Positions 1 to 11,372 of a stretch of 64,000 nucleotides of DNA are shown one piece after another (the first letter of the stretch is position 1; every line of letters starts with the position of its first letter). The notes below the pieces were generated by a model, which worked only from the letters and a program-made list of their open reading frames with translations, did no database searches and was not told the DNA's origin. Made by a program: the position numbers and the translations under genes. The DNA comes from Hydractinia symbiolongicarpus (Eukaryota > Cnidaria > Hydrozoa > Anthoathecata > Hydractiniidae): assembly GCF_029227915.1 (NCBI RefSeq), contig NC_079882.1, positions 31,302,001 through 31,366,000 on the forward strand. Reading direction: 5' to 3'.

Positions 1-331
1 TTGTGAAATGAGTTTACTCCCTGGGTACTTTCTTTATATACTTTTGACTATACGGGCCGACTCCGGGATTTACGGGAAATCGCGTGTTTTCGTTTGCCGG
101 CGATTAAACTTCTTTTATTCAGCGTCTCATCAAAAATGAAAACATTTTAAAAACTACAAGTCTCATGCGTTTTAGTGCTGAAAAAATAATTTAAAAAATC
201 GTTCGGGAAATGAGTTTACTCCCTGGGTACTTTCTTTGTATACTTTTGACTATACGGACCGAGTCCGGGATTTACGGGAAATCGCTGGTTTTCGTTTGCC
301 GGCGATTAAACTTCTTTTATTCAGCGTCTCA

Positions 332-353
332 TCAAAAATGAAAACATTTTTGA
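332..353. repeat. Hairpin-forming dyad present in most monomers (example)
   Basis: The arms TCAAAAATG and CATTTTTGA are perfect reverse complements of 9 bp around a 4-base AAAA loop, at monomer positions 121-142. Type B and F monomers change the loop to give AAAATGT/ACATTTT arms around AA, with one mismatch outside. Type D shortens the right arm (CATTTTA) and keeps 6 pairs. Type I loses the G but keeps AAAAAT/ATTTTT. The symmetry therefore survives most variants, while type H (AAATATG/CATTTCT) weakens it. It could be a cruciform or protein-recognised site, or simply the by-product of A/T tracts. Confidence 0.8.
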
Positions 354-821
354 AAACTACAAGTCTCATGCGTTGTAGTGGTGAAAAAATAATTTAAAAA
401 ATCGTTCGGATAATGAGTTTACTCCCTGGGTACTTTCTTTGTATACTTTGGACTATACGAGCCGAGTCCGGGATTTAGGGGAAGTCGCGGGTTTTGGGTT
501 TGCAGGCGATTAAACTTCTTTTACTCAGCGTCTCATCAAAAATGTAAACATTTTCGAAAACTACAAGTCTCATTCGTTTTACTGGTGAAAAAATAATTTA
601 AAAAATCGTTCGGGAAATGAGTTTACTCCCTGGGTACTTTCTTTGTATACTTTTGACTATACGGGCCGAGTCCGGGATTTACGCGAAATCGCGAGTTTTC
701 GTTTGCTGGCGATTGCACTTCTTTTATTCAGCGTCTCATCAAAAATGAAAACATTTTTAAAAACTACATGTCTCATGCGTTTTAGTGCTGAAAAAATAAT
801 TTAAAAAATCGTTTGAGAAAT

Positions 822-1024
822 GAGTTTACTTCTTGGGTACTTTCTTTTTATACTTTTGACTATACGGGCCGAGTCCGGGATTTACGGGAAATCGCGGGTG
901 TTCGTTTGCCGGCGATTAAACTTCTTTTATTCAGCGTCTCATCAAAAATGAAAACATTTTCGAAAACTACAAGTCTCATGCGTTTTAGTGGTGAAAAAAT
1001 AATTTAAAAAATCGTTCGGGAAAT
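822..1024 (+). repeat. Example monomer, 203 bp (type K)
   Basis: This is a representative single unit. From its first base: a GAGTTTAC head, the inverted pair GTATA/TATAC near positions 27-43 in most monomers (here TTATAC), a GC-rich centre at 44-100 containing CGGG four times, TTTGCCGGCG near 84-93, CAGCGTCTCATC near 111-122, an A/T hairpin at 121-142, and an A-tract tail ending in the ATCGTTCGGGAAAT lead into the next monomer. Every monomer normally carries one CGTCTC, so that hexamer is a convenient ruler for phase. Boundaries are arbitrary because the array is circularly permutable. Confidence 0.9.
865..898 (+). repeat. Four CGGG motifs spaced one helical turn apart (example)
   Basis: In this monomer CGGG starts at 865, 876, 885 and 895, that is monomer positions 44, 55, 64 and 74, with spacings of 11, 9 and 10 bp. 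Many A, K, M and A2-like monomers keep three or four of these. D keeps 44, 55 and 64; B keeps 55 and 74. A fifth CGGG lies at monomer position 196 in units whose tail reads TTCGGG, 51 bp upstream of the next ladder. The spacing places the motifs on one face of the helix. Whether a protein reads them is unknown. Confidence 0.75.
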
Positions 1025-1477
1025 GAGTTTACTCCCTGGGTACTTTCTTTGTATACTTTTGAATATACGGGCCGACTCCGGGATTTACGGGAAATCACGT
1101 GTTTTCGTTTGCCGGCGATTAAACTTCTTTTATTCAGCGTCTCATCAAAAATGAAAACATTTTTAAAAACTACAAGTCTCATGCGTTTTAGTGCTGAAAA
1201 AATAATTTAAAAAATCGTTCGAGAAATGAGTTTACTTCTTGGGTACTTTCTTTGTATACTTTTGGCTATACGGGCCGAGTCCGGGATTTACGGGAAATCG
1301 CGGGTTTTCGTTTGCCGGCGATTAAACTTCTTTTATTGAGCGTCTCATCAAAAATGAAAACATTTTTGAAAACTACAAGTCTCATGCGTTTTACTGGTAA
1401 AAAAATAATTTAAAAAATCGTACGGGAAATGAGTTTACTCCCTGGGTACTTCCTTTGTATACTTTTGACTATACGGG

Positions 1478-1487
1478 CCGGATCCGG
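1478..1487. repeat. CCGGATCCGG palindrome marking C monomers (example)
   Basis: This 10-bp palindrome results from GGCCGGATCCGGG replacing GGCCGAGTCCGGG. It is found in C-type monomers and C hybrids only, so it occurs once per canonical 8-mer or 5-mer HOR and is absent from the C-less 4-mers at 24361-25984. Confidence 0.85.
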
Positions 1488-1633
1488 GATTTACGCGAAA
1501 TCGCGGATTCTCGTTTGCCGGCGATTACACTTCTTTTATTCAGCGTCTCATCAAAAATGAAAACATTTTTGAAAACTACAAGTCTCATGCGTTTTAGTGC
1601 TAAAAAACTAATTTAAAAAATCGTTTGTGAAAT

Positions 1634-3053
1634 GAGTTTACTCCCTGGGTACTTTCTTTATATACTTTTGACTATACGGTCCGACTCCGGGATTTACGGG
1701 AAATCGCGTGTTTTCGTTTGCCGGCGATTAAACTTCTTTTATTCAGCGTCTCATCAAAAATGAAAACATTTTAAAAACTACAAGTCTCATGCGTTTTAGT
1801 GCTGAAAAAATAATTTAAAAAATCGTTCGGGAAATGAGTTTACTCCCTGGGTACTTTCTTTGTATACTTTTGACTATACGGACCGAGTCCGGGATTTACG
1901 GGAAATCGCTGGTTTTCGTTTGCCGGCGATTAAACTTCTTTTATTCAGCGTCTCATCAAAAATGAAAACATTTTTGAAAACTACAAGTCTCATGCGTTTT
2001 AGTGGTGAAAAAAGAATTTAAAAAATCGTTCGGATAATGAGTTTACTCCCTTGGTACTTTCTTTGTATACTTTGGACTATACGGGCCGAGTCCGGGATTT
2101 ACGCAAAATCGCGAGTTTTCGTTTGCTGGCGATTGCACTTCTTTTATTCAGCGTCTCATCAAAAATGAAAACATTTTTAAAAACTACATGTCTCATGCGT
2201 TTTAGTGCTGAAAAAATAATTTAAAAAATCGTTTGAGAAATGAGTTTACTTCTTGGGTACTTTCTTTTTATACTTTTGACTATACGGGCCGAGTCCGGGA
2301 TTTACGGGAAATCGCGGGTGTTCGTTTGCCGGCGATTAAACTTCTTTTATTCAGCGTCTCATCAAAAATGAAAACATTTTCGAAAACTACAAGTCTCATG
2401 CGTTTTAGTGGTGAAAAAATAATTTAAAAAATCGTTCGGGAAATGAGTTTACTCCCTGGGTACTTTCTTTGTATACTTTTGAATATACGGGCCGACTCCG
2501 GGATTTACGGGAAATCACGTGTTTTCGTTTGCCGGCGATTAAACTTCTTTTATTCAGCGTCTCATCAAAAATGAAAACATTTTTAAAAACTACAAGTCTC
2601 ATGCGTTTTAGTGCTGAAAAAATAATTTAAAAAATCGTTCGAGAAATGAGTTTACTTCTTGGGTACTTTCTTTGTATACTTTTGGCTATACGGGCCGAGT
2701 CCGGGATTTACGGGAAATCGCGGGTTTTCGTTTGCCGGCGATTAAACTTCTTTTATTGAGCGTCTCATCAAAAATGAAAACATTTTTGAAAACTACAAGT
2801 CTCATGCGTTTTACTGGTAAAAAAATAATTTAAAAAATCGTACGGGAAATGAGTTTACTCCCTGGGTACTTCCTTTGTATACTTTTGACTATACGGGCCG
2901 GATCCGGGATTTACGCGAAATCGCGGATTCTCGTTTGCCGGCGATTACACTTCTTTTATTCAGCGTCTCATCAAAAATGAAAACATTTTTGAAAACTACA
3001 AGTCTCATGCGTTTTAGTGCTAAAAAACTAATTTAAAAAATCGTTTGTGAAAT
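1634..3053. repeat. 7-mer HOR copy with a B/E hybrid, 1,420 bp
   Basis: The order is D-A2-(B/E)-K-L-M-C. The monomer at about 2039 begins as B (CGGATAATGAG, TTTGGACTATACG) and ends as E (GCTGGCGATTGCAC, TACATG), so one monomer has been removed by exchange between neighbouring B and E units. About 690-2100 and 2110-3520 are near-identical at an offset of 1,420 bp, seven monomers. Confidence 0.82.
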
Positions 3054-4880
3054 GAGTTTACTCCCTGGGTACTTTCTTTATATACTTTTGACTATACGGT
3101 CCGACTCCGGGATTTACGGGAAATCGCGTGTTTTCGTTTGCCGGCGATTAAACTTCTTTTATTCAGCGTCTCATCAAAAATGAAAACATTTTAAAAACTA
3201 CAAGTCTCATGCGTTTTAGTGCTGAAAAAATAATTTAAAAAATCGTTCGGGAAATGAGTTTACTCCCTGGGTACTTTCTTTGTATACTTTTGACTATACG
3301 GACCGAGTCCGGGATTTACGGGAAATCGCTGGTTTTCGTTTGCCGGCGATTAAACTTCTTTTATTCAGCGTCTCATCAAAAATGAAAACATTTTTGAAAA
3401 CTACAAGTCTCATGCGTTTTAGTGGTGAAAAAAGAATTTAAAAAATCGTTCGGATAATGAGTTTACTCCCTTGGTACTTTCTTTGTATACTTTGGACTAT
3501 ACGGGCCGAGTCCGGGATTTACGCAAAATCGCGGGTTTTCGTTTGCTGGCGATTGCACTTCTTTTATTCAGCGTCTCATCAAAAATGAAAACATTTTTAA
3601 AAACTACATGTCTCATGCGTTTTAGTGCTGAAAAAAGAATTTAAAAAATCGTTCGGATAATGAGTTTACTCCCTTGGTACTTTCTTTGTATACTTTGGAC
3701 TATACGGGCCGAGTCCGGGATTTACGCAAAATCGCGGGTTTTCGTTTGCTGGCGATTGCACTTCTTTTATTCAGCGTCTCATCAAAAATGAAAACATTTT
3801 TAAAAACTACATGTCTCATGCGTTTTAGTGCTGAAAAAATAATTTAAAAAATCGTTCGAGAAATAAGTTTACTTCTTGGGTACTTTCTTTTTATACTTTT
3901 GAATATGCGGGCCGAGTCCGGGATTTACGGGAAATCGCGGGTTTTCGTTTGCCGGCGATTAAACTTCTTTTATTCAGTGTCTCATCAAAAATGAAAACAT
4001 TTTCGAAAACTACAAGTCTCATGCGTTTTAGTGGTGAAAAAATAATTTAAAAAATCGTTCGGGAAATGAGTTTACTCCCTGGGTACTTTCTTTGTATACT
4101 TTTGACTATACGGGCCGACTCCGGGATTTACTGGAAATCACGTGTTTTCGTTTGCCGGCGATTAAACTTCTTTTATTCAGCGTCTCATCAAAAATGAAAA
4201 CATTTTTAAAAACTACAAGTCTCATGCATTTTAGTGCTGAAAAAATAATTTAAAAAATCGTTCGAGAAATAAGTTTACTTCTTGGGTACTTTCTTTGTAT
4301 ACTTTTGACTATACGGGCCGAGTCCGGGATTTACGGGAAATCGCGGGTTTTCGTTTGCTGGCGATTAAACTTCTTTTATTCAGAGTCTCATCAAAAATGA
4401 AAACATTTTTGAAAACTACAAGTCTCATGCGTTTTAGTGGTGAAAAAATAATTTAAAAAATCGTTCGGATAATGAGTTTACTCCCTGGGTACTTCCTTTG
4501 TATACTTTGGACTATACGAGCCGAGTCCGGGATTTAGGGGAAGTCGCGGGTTTTGGGTTTGCAGGCGATTAAACTTCTTTTACTCAGCGTCTCATCAAAA
4601 ATGTAAACATTTTCGAAAACTACAAGTCTCATGCGTTTTAGTGCTGAAAAAATAATTTAAAAAATCGTACGGGAAATGAGTTTACTCCCTGGGTACTTCC
4701 TTTGTATACTTTTGACTATACGGGCCGGATCCGGGATTTACGCAAAATCGCGGATTTTCGTTTGCCGGCGATTACACTTCTTTTATTCAGCGTCTCATCA
4801 AAAATGAAAACATTTTTGAAAACTACAAGTCTCATGCGTTTTAGTGCTAAAAAACTAATTTAAAAAATCGTTTGTGAAAT
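3054..4880. repeat. 9-mer HOR copy with a doubled B/E hybrid, 1,827 bp
   Basis: The order is D-A2-(B/E)-(B/E)-K-L-M-B-C. The hybrid monomer is present twice in a row, and an extra B-like unit (CTTCC variant near 4493) precedes C. K and M here carry AAATAAG in place of AAATGAG. The stretch from about 2106 to 4383 reappears at about 5557-7834, offset 3,451 bp (17 monomers). Confidence 0.8.
3427..3832. repeat. Single-monomer tandem duplication, 2 x 203 bp
   Basis: Two successive B/E hybrid monomers share the same private changes: GAAAAAAGAATTT at 3427 and again at 3630, CCCTTGGTAC, and ACGCAAAATCGCGGG. I saw no difference between them. The same doubled pair reappears at about 6878-7283, so the one-monomer duplication occurred before the larger 3,451-bp-offset duplication. 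Confidence 0.8.
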
Positions 4881-6504
4881 GAGTTTACTCCCTGGGTACT
4901 TTCTTTATATACTTTTGACTATACGGGCCGACTCCGGGATTTACGGGAAATCGCGTGTTTTCGTTTGCCGGCGATTAAACTTCTTTTATTCAGCGTCTCA
5001 TCAAAAATGAAAACATTTTAAAAACTACAAGTCTCATGCGTTTTAGTGCTGAAAAAATAATTTAAAAAATCGTTCGGGAAATGAGTTTACTCCCTGGGTA
5101 CTTTCTTTGTATACTTTTGACTATACGGACCGAGTCCGGGATTTACGGGAAATCGCTGGTTTTCGTTTGCCGGCGATTAAACTTCTTTTATTCAGCGTCT
5201 CATCAAAAATGAAAACATTTTTGAAAACTACAAGTCTCATGCGTTGTAGTGGTGAAAAAATAATTTAAAAAATCGTTCGGATAATGAGTTTACTCCCTGG
5301 GTACTTTCTTTGTATACTTTGGACTATACGAGCCGAGTCCGGGATTTAGGGGAAGTCGCGGGTTTTGGGTTTGCAGGCGATTAAACTTCTTTTACTCAGC
5401 GTCTCATCAAAAATGTAAACATTTTCGAAAACTACAAGTCTCATTCGTTTTACTGGTGAAAAAATAATTTAAAAAATCGTTCGGGAAATGAGTTTACTCC
5501 CTGGGTACTTTCTTTGTATACTTTTGACTATACGGGCCGAGTCCGGGATTTACGCGAAATCGCGAGTTTTCGTTTGCTGGCGATTGCACTTCTTTTATTC
5601 AGCGTCTCATCAAAAATGAAAACATTTTTAAAAACTACATGTCTCATGCGTTTTAGTGCTGAAAAAATAATTTAAAAAATCGTTTGAGAAATGAGTTTAC
5701 TTCTTGGGTACTTTCTTTTTATACTTTTGACTATACGGGCCGAGTCCGGGATTTACGGGAAATCGCGGGTGTTCGTTTGCCGGCGATTAAACTTCTTTTA
5801 TTCAGCGTCTCATCAAAAATGAAAACATTTTCGAAAACTACAAGTCTCATGCGTTTTAGTGGTGAAAAAATAATTTAAAAAATCGTTCGGGAAATGAGTT
5901 TACTCCCTGGGTACTTTCTTTGTATACTTTTGAATATACGGGCCGACTCCGGGATTTACGGGAAATCACGTGTTTTCGTTTGCCGGCGATTAAACTTCTT
6001 TTATTCAGCGTCTCATCAAAAATGAAAACATTTTTAAAAACTACAAGTCTCATGCGTTTTAGTGCTGAAAAAATAATTTAAAAAATCGTTCGAGAAATGA
6101 GTTTACTTCTTGGGTACTTTCTTTGTATACTTTTGGCTATACGGGCCGAGTCCGGGATTTACGGGAAATCGCGGGTTTTCGTTTGCCGGCGATTAAACTT
6201 CTTTTATTGAGCGTCTCATCAAAAATGAAAACATTTTTGAAAACTACAAGTCTCATGCGTTTTACTGGTAAAAAAATAATTTAAAAAATCGTACGGGAAA
6301 TGAGTTTACTCCCTGGGTACTTCCTTTGTATACTTTTGACTATACGGGCCGGATCCGGGATTTACGCGAAATCGCGGATTCTCGTTTGCCGGCGATTACA
6401 CTTCTTTTATTCAGCGTCTCATCAAAAATGAAAACATTTTTGAAAACTACAAGTCTCATGCGTTTTAGTGCTAAAAAACTAATTTAAAAAATCGTTTGTG
6501 AAAT
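4881..6504. repeat. 8-mer HOR copy, 1,624 bp
   Basis: The order is D-A2-B-E-K-L-M-C, a close copy of 10-1633. The GTGTTCG change in its K monomer (near 5769) is shared with the K monomers at 822 and 2242, marking all three as recent relatives. Confidence 0.83.
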
Positions 6505-8126
6505 GAGTTTACTCCCTGGGTACTTTCTTTATATACTTTTGACTATACGGTCCGACTCCGGGATTTACGGGAAATCGCGTGTTTTCGTTTGCCGGCGATT
6601 AAACTTCTTTTATTCAGCGTCTCATCAAAAATGAAAACATTTTAAAAACTACAAGTCTCATGCGTTTTAGTGCTGAAAAAATAATTTAAAAAATCGTTCG
6701 GGAAATGAGTTTACTCCCTGGGTACTTTCTTTGTATACTTTTGACTATACGGACCGAGTCCGGGATTTACGGGAAATCGCTGGTTTTCGTTTGCCGGCGA
6801 TTAAACTTCTTTTATTCAGCGTCTCATCAAAAATGAAAACATTTTTGAAAACTACAAGTCTCATGCGTTTTAGTGGTGAAAAAAGAATTTAAAAAATCGT
6901 TCGGATAATGAGTTTACTCCCTTGGTACTTTCTTTGTATACTTTGGACTATACGGGCCGAGTCCGGGATTTACGCAAAATCGCGGGTTTTCGTTTGCTGG
7001 CGATTGCACTTCTTTTATTCAGCGTCTCATCAAAAATGAAAACATTTTTAAAAACTACATGTCTCATGCGTTTTAGTGCTGAAAAAAGAATTTAAAAAAT
7101 CGTTCGGATAATGAGTTTACTCCCTTGGTACTTTCTTTGTATACTTTGGACTATACGGGCCGAGTCCGGGATTTACGCAAAATCGCGGGTTTTCGTTTGC
7201 TGGCGATTGCACTTCTTTTATTCAGCGTCTCATCAAAAATGAAAACATTTTTAAAAACTACATGTCTCATGCGTTTTAGTGCTGAAAAAATAATTTAAAA
7301 AATCGTTCGAGAAATAAGTTTACTTCTTGGGTACTTTCTTTTTATACTTTTGAATATGCGGGCCGAGTCCGGGATTTACGGGAAATCGCGGGTTTTCGTT
7401 TGCCGGCGATTAAACTTCTTTTATTCAGTGTCTCATCAAAAATGAAAACATTTTCGAAAACTACAAGTCTCATGCGTTTTAGTGGTGAAAAAATAATTTA
7501 AAAAATCGTTCGGGAAATGAGTTTACTCCCTGGGTACTTTCTTTGTATACTTTTGACTATACGGGCCGACTCCGGGATTTACTGGAAATCACGTGTTTTC
7601 GTTTGCCGGCGATTAAACTTCTTTTATTCAGCGTCTCATCAAAAATGAAAACATTTTTAAAAACTACAAGTCTCATGCATTTTAGTGCTGAAAAAATAAT
7701 TTAAAAAATCGTTCGAGAAATAAGTTTACTTCTTGGGTACTTTCTTTGTATACTTTTGACTATACGGGCCGAGTCCGGGATTTACGGGAAATCGCGGGTT
7801 TTCGTTTGCTGGCGATTAAACTTCTTTTATTCAGCGTCTCATCAAAAATGAAAACATTTTTGAAAACTACAAGTCTCATGCGTTTTACTGGTAAAAAAAT
7901 AATTTAAAAAATCGTACGGAAATGAGTTTACTCCCTGGGTACTTCCTTTGTATACTTTTGACTATACGGGCCGGATCCGGGATTTACGCGAAATCGCGGA
8001 TTTTCGTTTGCCAGCGATTACACTTCTTTTATTCAGCGTCTCATCAATAATGAAAACATTTTTGAAAACTACAAGTCTCATGCGTTTTAGTGCTAAAAAA
8101 CTAATTTAAAAAATCGTTATTGAAAT
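6505..8126. repeat. 8-monomer HOR copy with doubled B/E hybrid, 1,622 bp
   Basis: The order is D-A2-(B/E)-(B/E)-K-L-M-C. It has eight monomers but is not the canonical 8-mer: true B and E are absent and replaced by two hybrids. The C unit carries TTTGCCAGCG and CATCAATAATG, markers shared with C units near 11085 and 36453. The CATCAATAATG change also occurs near 15552. Confidence 0.8.
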
Positions 8127-9750
8127 GAGTTTACTCCCTGGGTACTTTCTTTATATACTTTTGACTATACGGGCCGAGTCCGGGATTTACGGGAAATCGC
8201 GTGTTTTCATTTGCCGGCGATTAAACTTCTTTTATTCAGCGTCTCATCAAAAATTAAAACATTTTAAAAACTACAAGTCTCATGCGTTTTAGTGGTGAAA
8301 AAATAATTTAAAAAATCGTTCGGATAATGAGTTTACTCCCTGGGTACTTTCTTTGTATACTTTTGACTATACGGACCGAGTCCGGGATTTACGGGAAATC
8401 GCTGGTTTTCGTTTGCCGGCGATTAAACTTCTTTTATTCAGCGTCTCATCAAAAATGAAAACATTTTTGAAAACTACAAGTCTCATGCGTTGTAGTGGTG
8501 AAAAAATAATTTAAAAAATCGTTCGGATAATGAGTTTACTCCCTGGGTACTTTCTTTGTATACTTTGGACTATACGAGCCGAGTCCGGGATTTAGGGGAA
8601 GTCGCGGGTTTTGGGTTTGCAGGCGATTAAACTTCTTTTACTCAGCGTCTCATCAAAAATGTAAACATTTTCGAAAACTACAAGTCTTATTCGTTTTACT
8701 GGTGAAAAAATAATTTAAAAAATCGTTAGGGAAATGAGTTTACTCCCTGGGTACTTTCTTTGTATACTTTTGACTATACGGGCCGAGTCCGGGATTTACG
8801 CGAAATCGCGGGTTTTCGTTTGCTGGCGATTGCACTTCTTTTATTCAGCGTCTCATCAAAAATGAAAACATTTTTAAAAACTACATGTCTCATGCGTTTT
8901 AGTGCTGAAAAAATAATTTAAAAAATCGTTCGAGAAATGAGTTTACTTCTTGGGTACTTTCTTTTTATACTTTTGACTATACGGGCCGAGTCCGGGATTT
9001 ACGGGAAATCGCGGGTTTTCGTTTGCCGGCGATTAAACTTCTTTTATTCAGCGTCTCATCAAAAATGAAAACATTTTCGAAAACTACAAGTCTCATGCGT
9101 TTTAGTGGTGAAAAAATAATTTAAAAAATCGTTCGGGAAATGAGTTTACTCCCTGGGTACTTTCTTTGTATACTTTTGACTATACGGGCCGACTCCGGGA
9201 TTTACGGGAAATCACGTGTTTTCGTTTGCCGGCGATTAAACTTCTTTTATTCAGCGTCTCATCAAAAATGAAAACATTTTTAAAAACTACAAGTCTCATG
9301 CGTTTTAGTGCTGAAAAAATAATTTAAAAAATCGTTCGAGAAATGAGTTTACTTCTTGGGTACTTTCTTTGTATACTTTTGACTATACGGGCCGAGTCCG
9401 GGATTTACGGGAAATCGCGGGTTTTCGTTTGCCGGCGATTAAACTTCTTTTATTCAGCGTCTCATCAAAAATGAAAACATTTTTGAAAACTACAAGTCTC
9501 ATGCGTTTTACTGGTAAAAAAATAATTTAAAAAATCGTACGGGAAATGAGTTTACTCCCTGGGTACTTCCTTTGTATACTTTTGACTATACGGGCCGGAT
9601 CCGGGATTTACGCGAAATCGCGGATTTTCGTTTGCCGGCGATTACACTTCTTTTATTCAGCGTCTCATCAAAAATGAAAACATTTTTGAAAACTACAAGT
9701 CTCATGCGTTTTAGTGCTAAAAAACTAATTTAAAAAATCGTTTGTGAAAT
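8127..9750. repeat. 8-mer HOR copy led by an ATTG-type D monomer, 1,624 bp
   Basis: D is introduced by TTATTGAAATGAG rather than TTTGTGAAATGAG and has TTTTCATTTGCC and AAAATTAAAAC. The order then follows A2-B-E-K-L-M-C. The same D variant recurs at 11171, about 15640 and 36539, and works as a long-range marker. Confidence 0.8.
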
Positions 9751-11170
9751 GAGTTTACTCCCTGGGTAATTTCTTTATATACTTTTGACTATACGGGCCG
9801 ACTCCGGGATTTACGGGAAATCGCGTGTTTTCGTTTGCCGGCGATTAAACTTCTTTTATTCAGCGTCTCATCAAAAATGAAAACATTTTAAAAACTACAA
9901 GTCTCATGCGTTTTAGTGCTGAAAAAATAATTTAAAAAATCGTTCGGGAAATGAGTTTACTCCCTGGGTACTTTCTTTGTATACTTTTGACTATACGGAC
10001 CGAGTCCGGGATTTACGGGAAATCGCTGGTTTTCGTTTGCCGGCGATTAAACTTCTTTTTTTCAGCGTCTCATCAAAAATGAAAACATTTTTGAAAACTA
10101 CAAGTCTCATGCGTTTTAGTGGTGAAAAAAGAATTTAAAAAATCGTTCGGATAATGAGTTTACTCCCTGGGTACTTTCTTTGTATACTTTGGACTATACG
10201 GGCCAATTCCGGGATTTACGCAAAATCGCGGGTTTTCGTTTGCTGGCGATTGCACTTCTTTTATTCAGCGTCTCATCAAAAATGAAAACATTTTTAAAAA
10301 CTACATGTCTCATGCGTTTTAGTGCTGAAAAAATAATTTAAAAAATCGTTCGAGAAATGAGTTTACTTTTTGGGTACTTTCTTTTTATGCTTTTGACTAT
10401 ACGGGCCGAGTCCGGGATTTACGGGAAATCGCGGGTTTTCGTTTGCCGGCGATTAAACTTCTTTTATTCAGCGTCTCATCAAAAATGAAAACATTTTCGA
10501 AAACTACAAGTCTCATGCGTTTTAGTGGTGAAAAAATAATTTAAAAAATCGTTCGGGAAATGAGTTTACTCCCTGGGTACTTTCTTTGTATACTTTTGAC
10601 TATACGGGCCGACTCCGGGATTTACGGGAAATCACGTGTTTTCGTTTGCCGGCGATTAAACTTCTTTTATTCAGCGTCTCATCAAAAATGAAAACATTTT
10701 TAAAAACTACAAGTCTCATGCGTTTTAGTGCTGAAAAAATAATTTAAAAAATCGTTCGAGAAATGAGTTTACTTCTTGGGTACTTTCTTTGTATACTTTT
10801 GACTATACGGGCCGAGTCCGGGATTTACGGGAAATCGCGGGTTTTCGTTTGCCGGCGATTAAACTTCTTTTATTCAGCGTCTCATCAAAAATGAAAACAT
10901 TTTTGAAAACTACAAGTCTCATGCGTTTTACTGGTAAAAAAATAATTTAAAAAATCGTACGGGAAATGAGTTTACTCCCTGGGTACTTCCTTTGTATACT
11001 TTTGACTATACGGGCCGGATCCGGGATTTACGCGAAATTGCGGATTTTCGTTTGCCAGCGATTACACTTCTTTTATTCAGCGTCTCATCAATAATGAAAA
11101 CATTTTTGAAAACTACAAGTCTCATGCGTTTTAGTGCTAAAAAACTAATTTAAAAAATCGTTATTGAAAT
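9751..11170. repeat. 7-mer HOR copy with B/E hybrid, 1,420 bp
   Basis: The order is D-A2-(B/E)-K-L-M-C. D has the private GGGTAATTTC. The L monomer near 10561-10763 is where the first copy of the 25-kb duplication appears to begin, because its right part is the partner of the C/L junction at 35930-36132. Confidence 0.78.
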
Positions 11171-11372
11171 GAGTTTACTCCCTGGGTACTTTCTTTATAT
11201 ACTTTTGTCTATACGGGCCGAGTCCGGGATTTACGGGAAATCGCGTGTTTCCATTTGCCGGCGATTAAACTTCTTTTATTCAGCGTCTCATCAAAAATTA
11301 AAACATTTTAAAAACTATAAGTCCCATGCGTTTTAGTGCTAAAAAACTAATTTAAAAAATCGTTTGTGAAAT

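Larger units (their letters stand above)
10..1633. repeat. 8-mer HOR copy (D-A2-B-E-K-L-M-C), 1,624 bp
   Basis: Monomers start at 10, 212, 415, 619, 822, 1025, 1228 and 1431. This is the canonical eight-monomer order that recurs at 4881 and, much later, at 42562 and 44186. The copy at 4881-6504 matches this one closely with an offset of 4,871 bp, including private changes such as TTGTAGTGG near 374 and ATTGAGCGTC near 1336. Confidence 0.85.

Noticed and set aside
27-43. TATA-like TTTATATACTTTT in D and F monomers as promoters
   Set aside because: The sequence is a variant of the TTTGTATACTTTT present in nearly every monomer, with no associated gene or other promoter element. Transcription of the satellite is possible but not shown by this.
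293-309. Possible CENP-B box around TTCGTTTGCCGGCGATT
   Set aside because: It starts like the box (TTCG) but lacks the required A and the CGGG core at the right spacing. No full match was found in other monomer types.
813-1007. Open frame of 64 codons recurring at 2233 and 5684, with relatives of 64-73 codons at 13977, 23527, 28399, 38492, 39698, 42135, 47006, 49846 and 54515
   Set aside because: Each lies within a single monomer at the same phase and most begin with TTG or another non-ATG codon. The monomer length of 203 is not a multiple of 3, so the frame changes in every unit. They are chance open frames in a satellite.
985-1182. Minus-strand open frames of 65 codons (also 2405, 5856, 43537, 45161)
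   Set aside because: Reverse reading of the K/L monomer pair. Copies are identical because the DNA was duplicated, and no coding feature is present.
1216-1226. RNA polymerase III B-box-like GTTCGAGAA at monomer joins
   Set aside because: It matches most of the core GWTCRANNC but misses the last C. No A-box lies at a suitable distance upstream and no tRNA-like fold is visible, so a tRNA or SINE origin is not supported.
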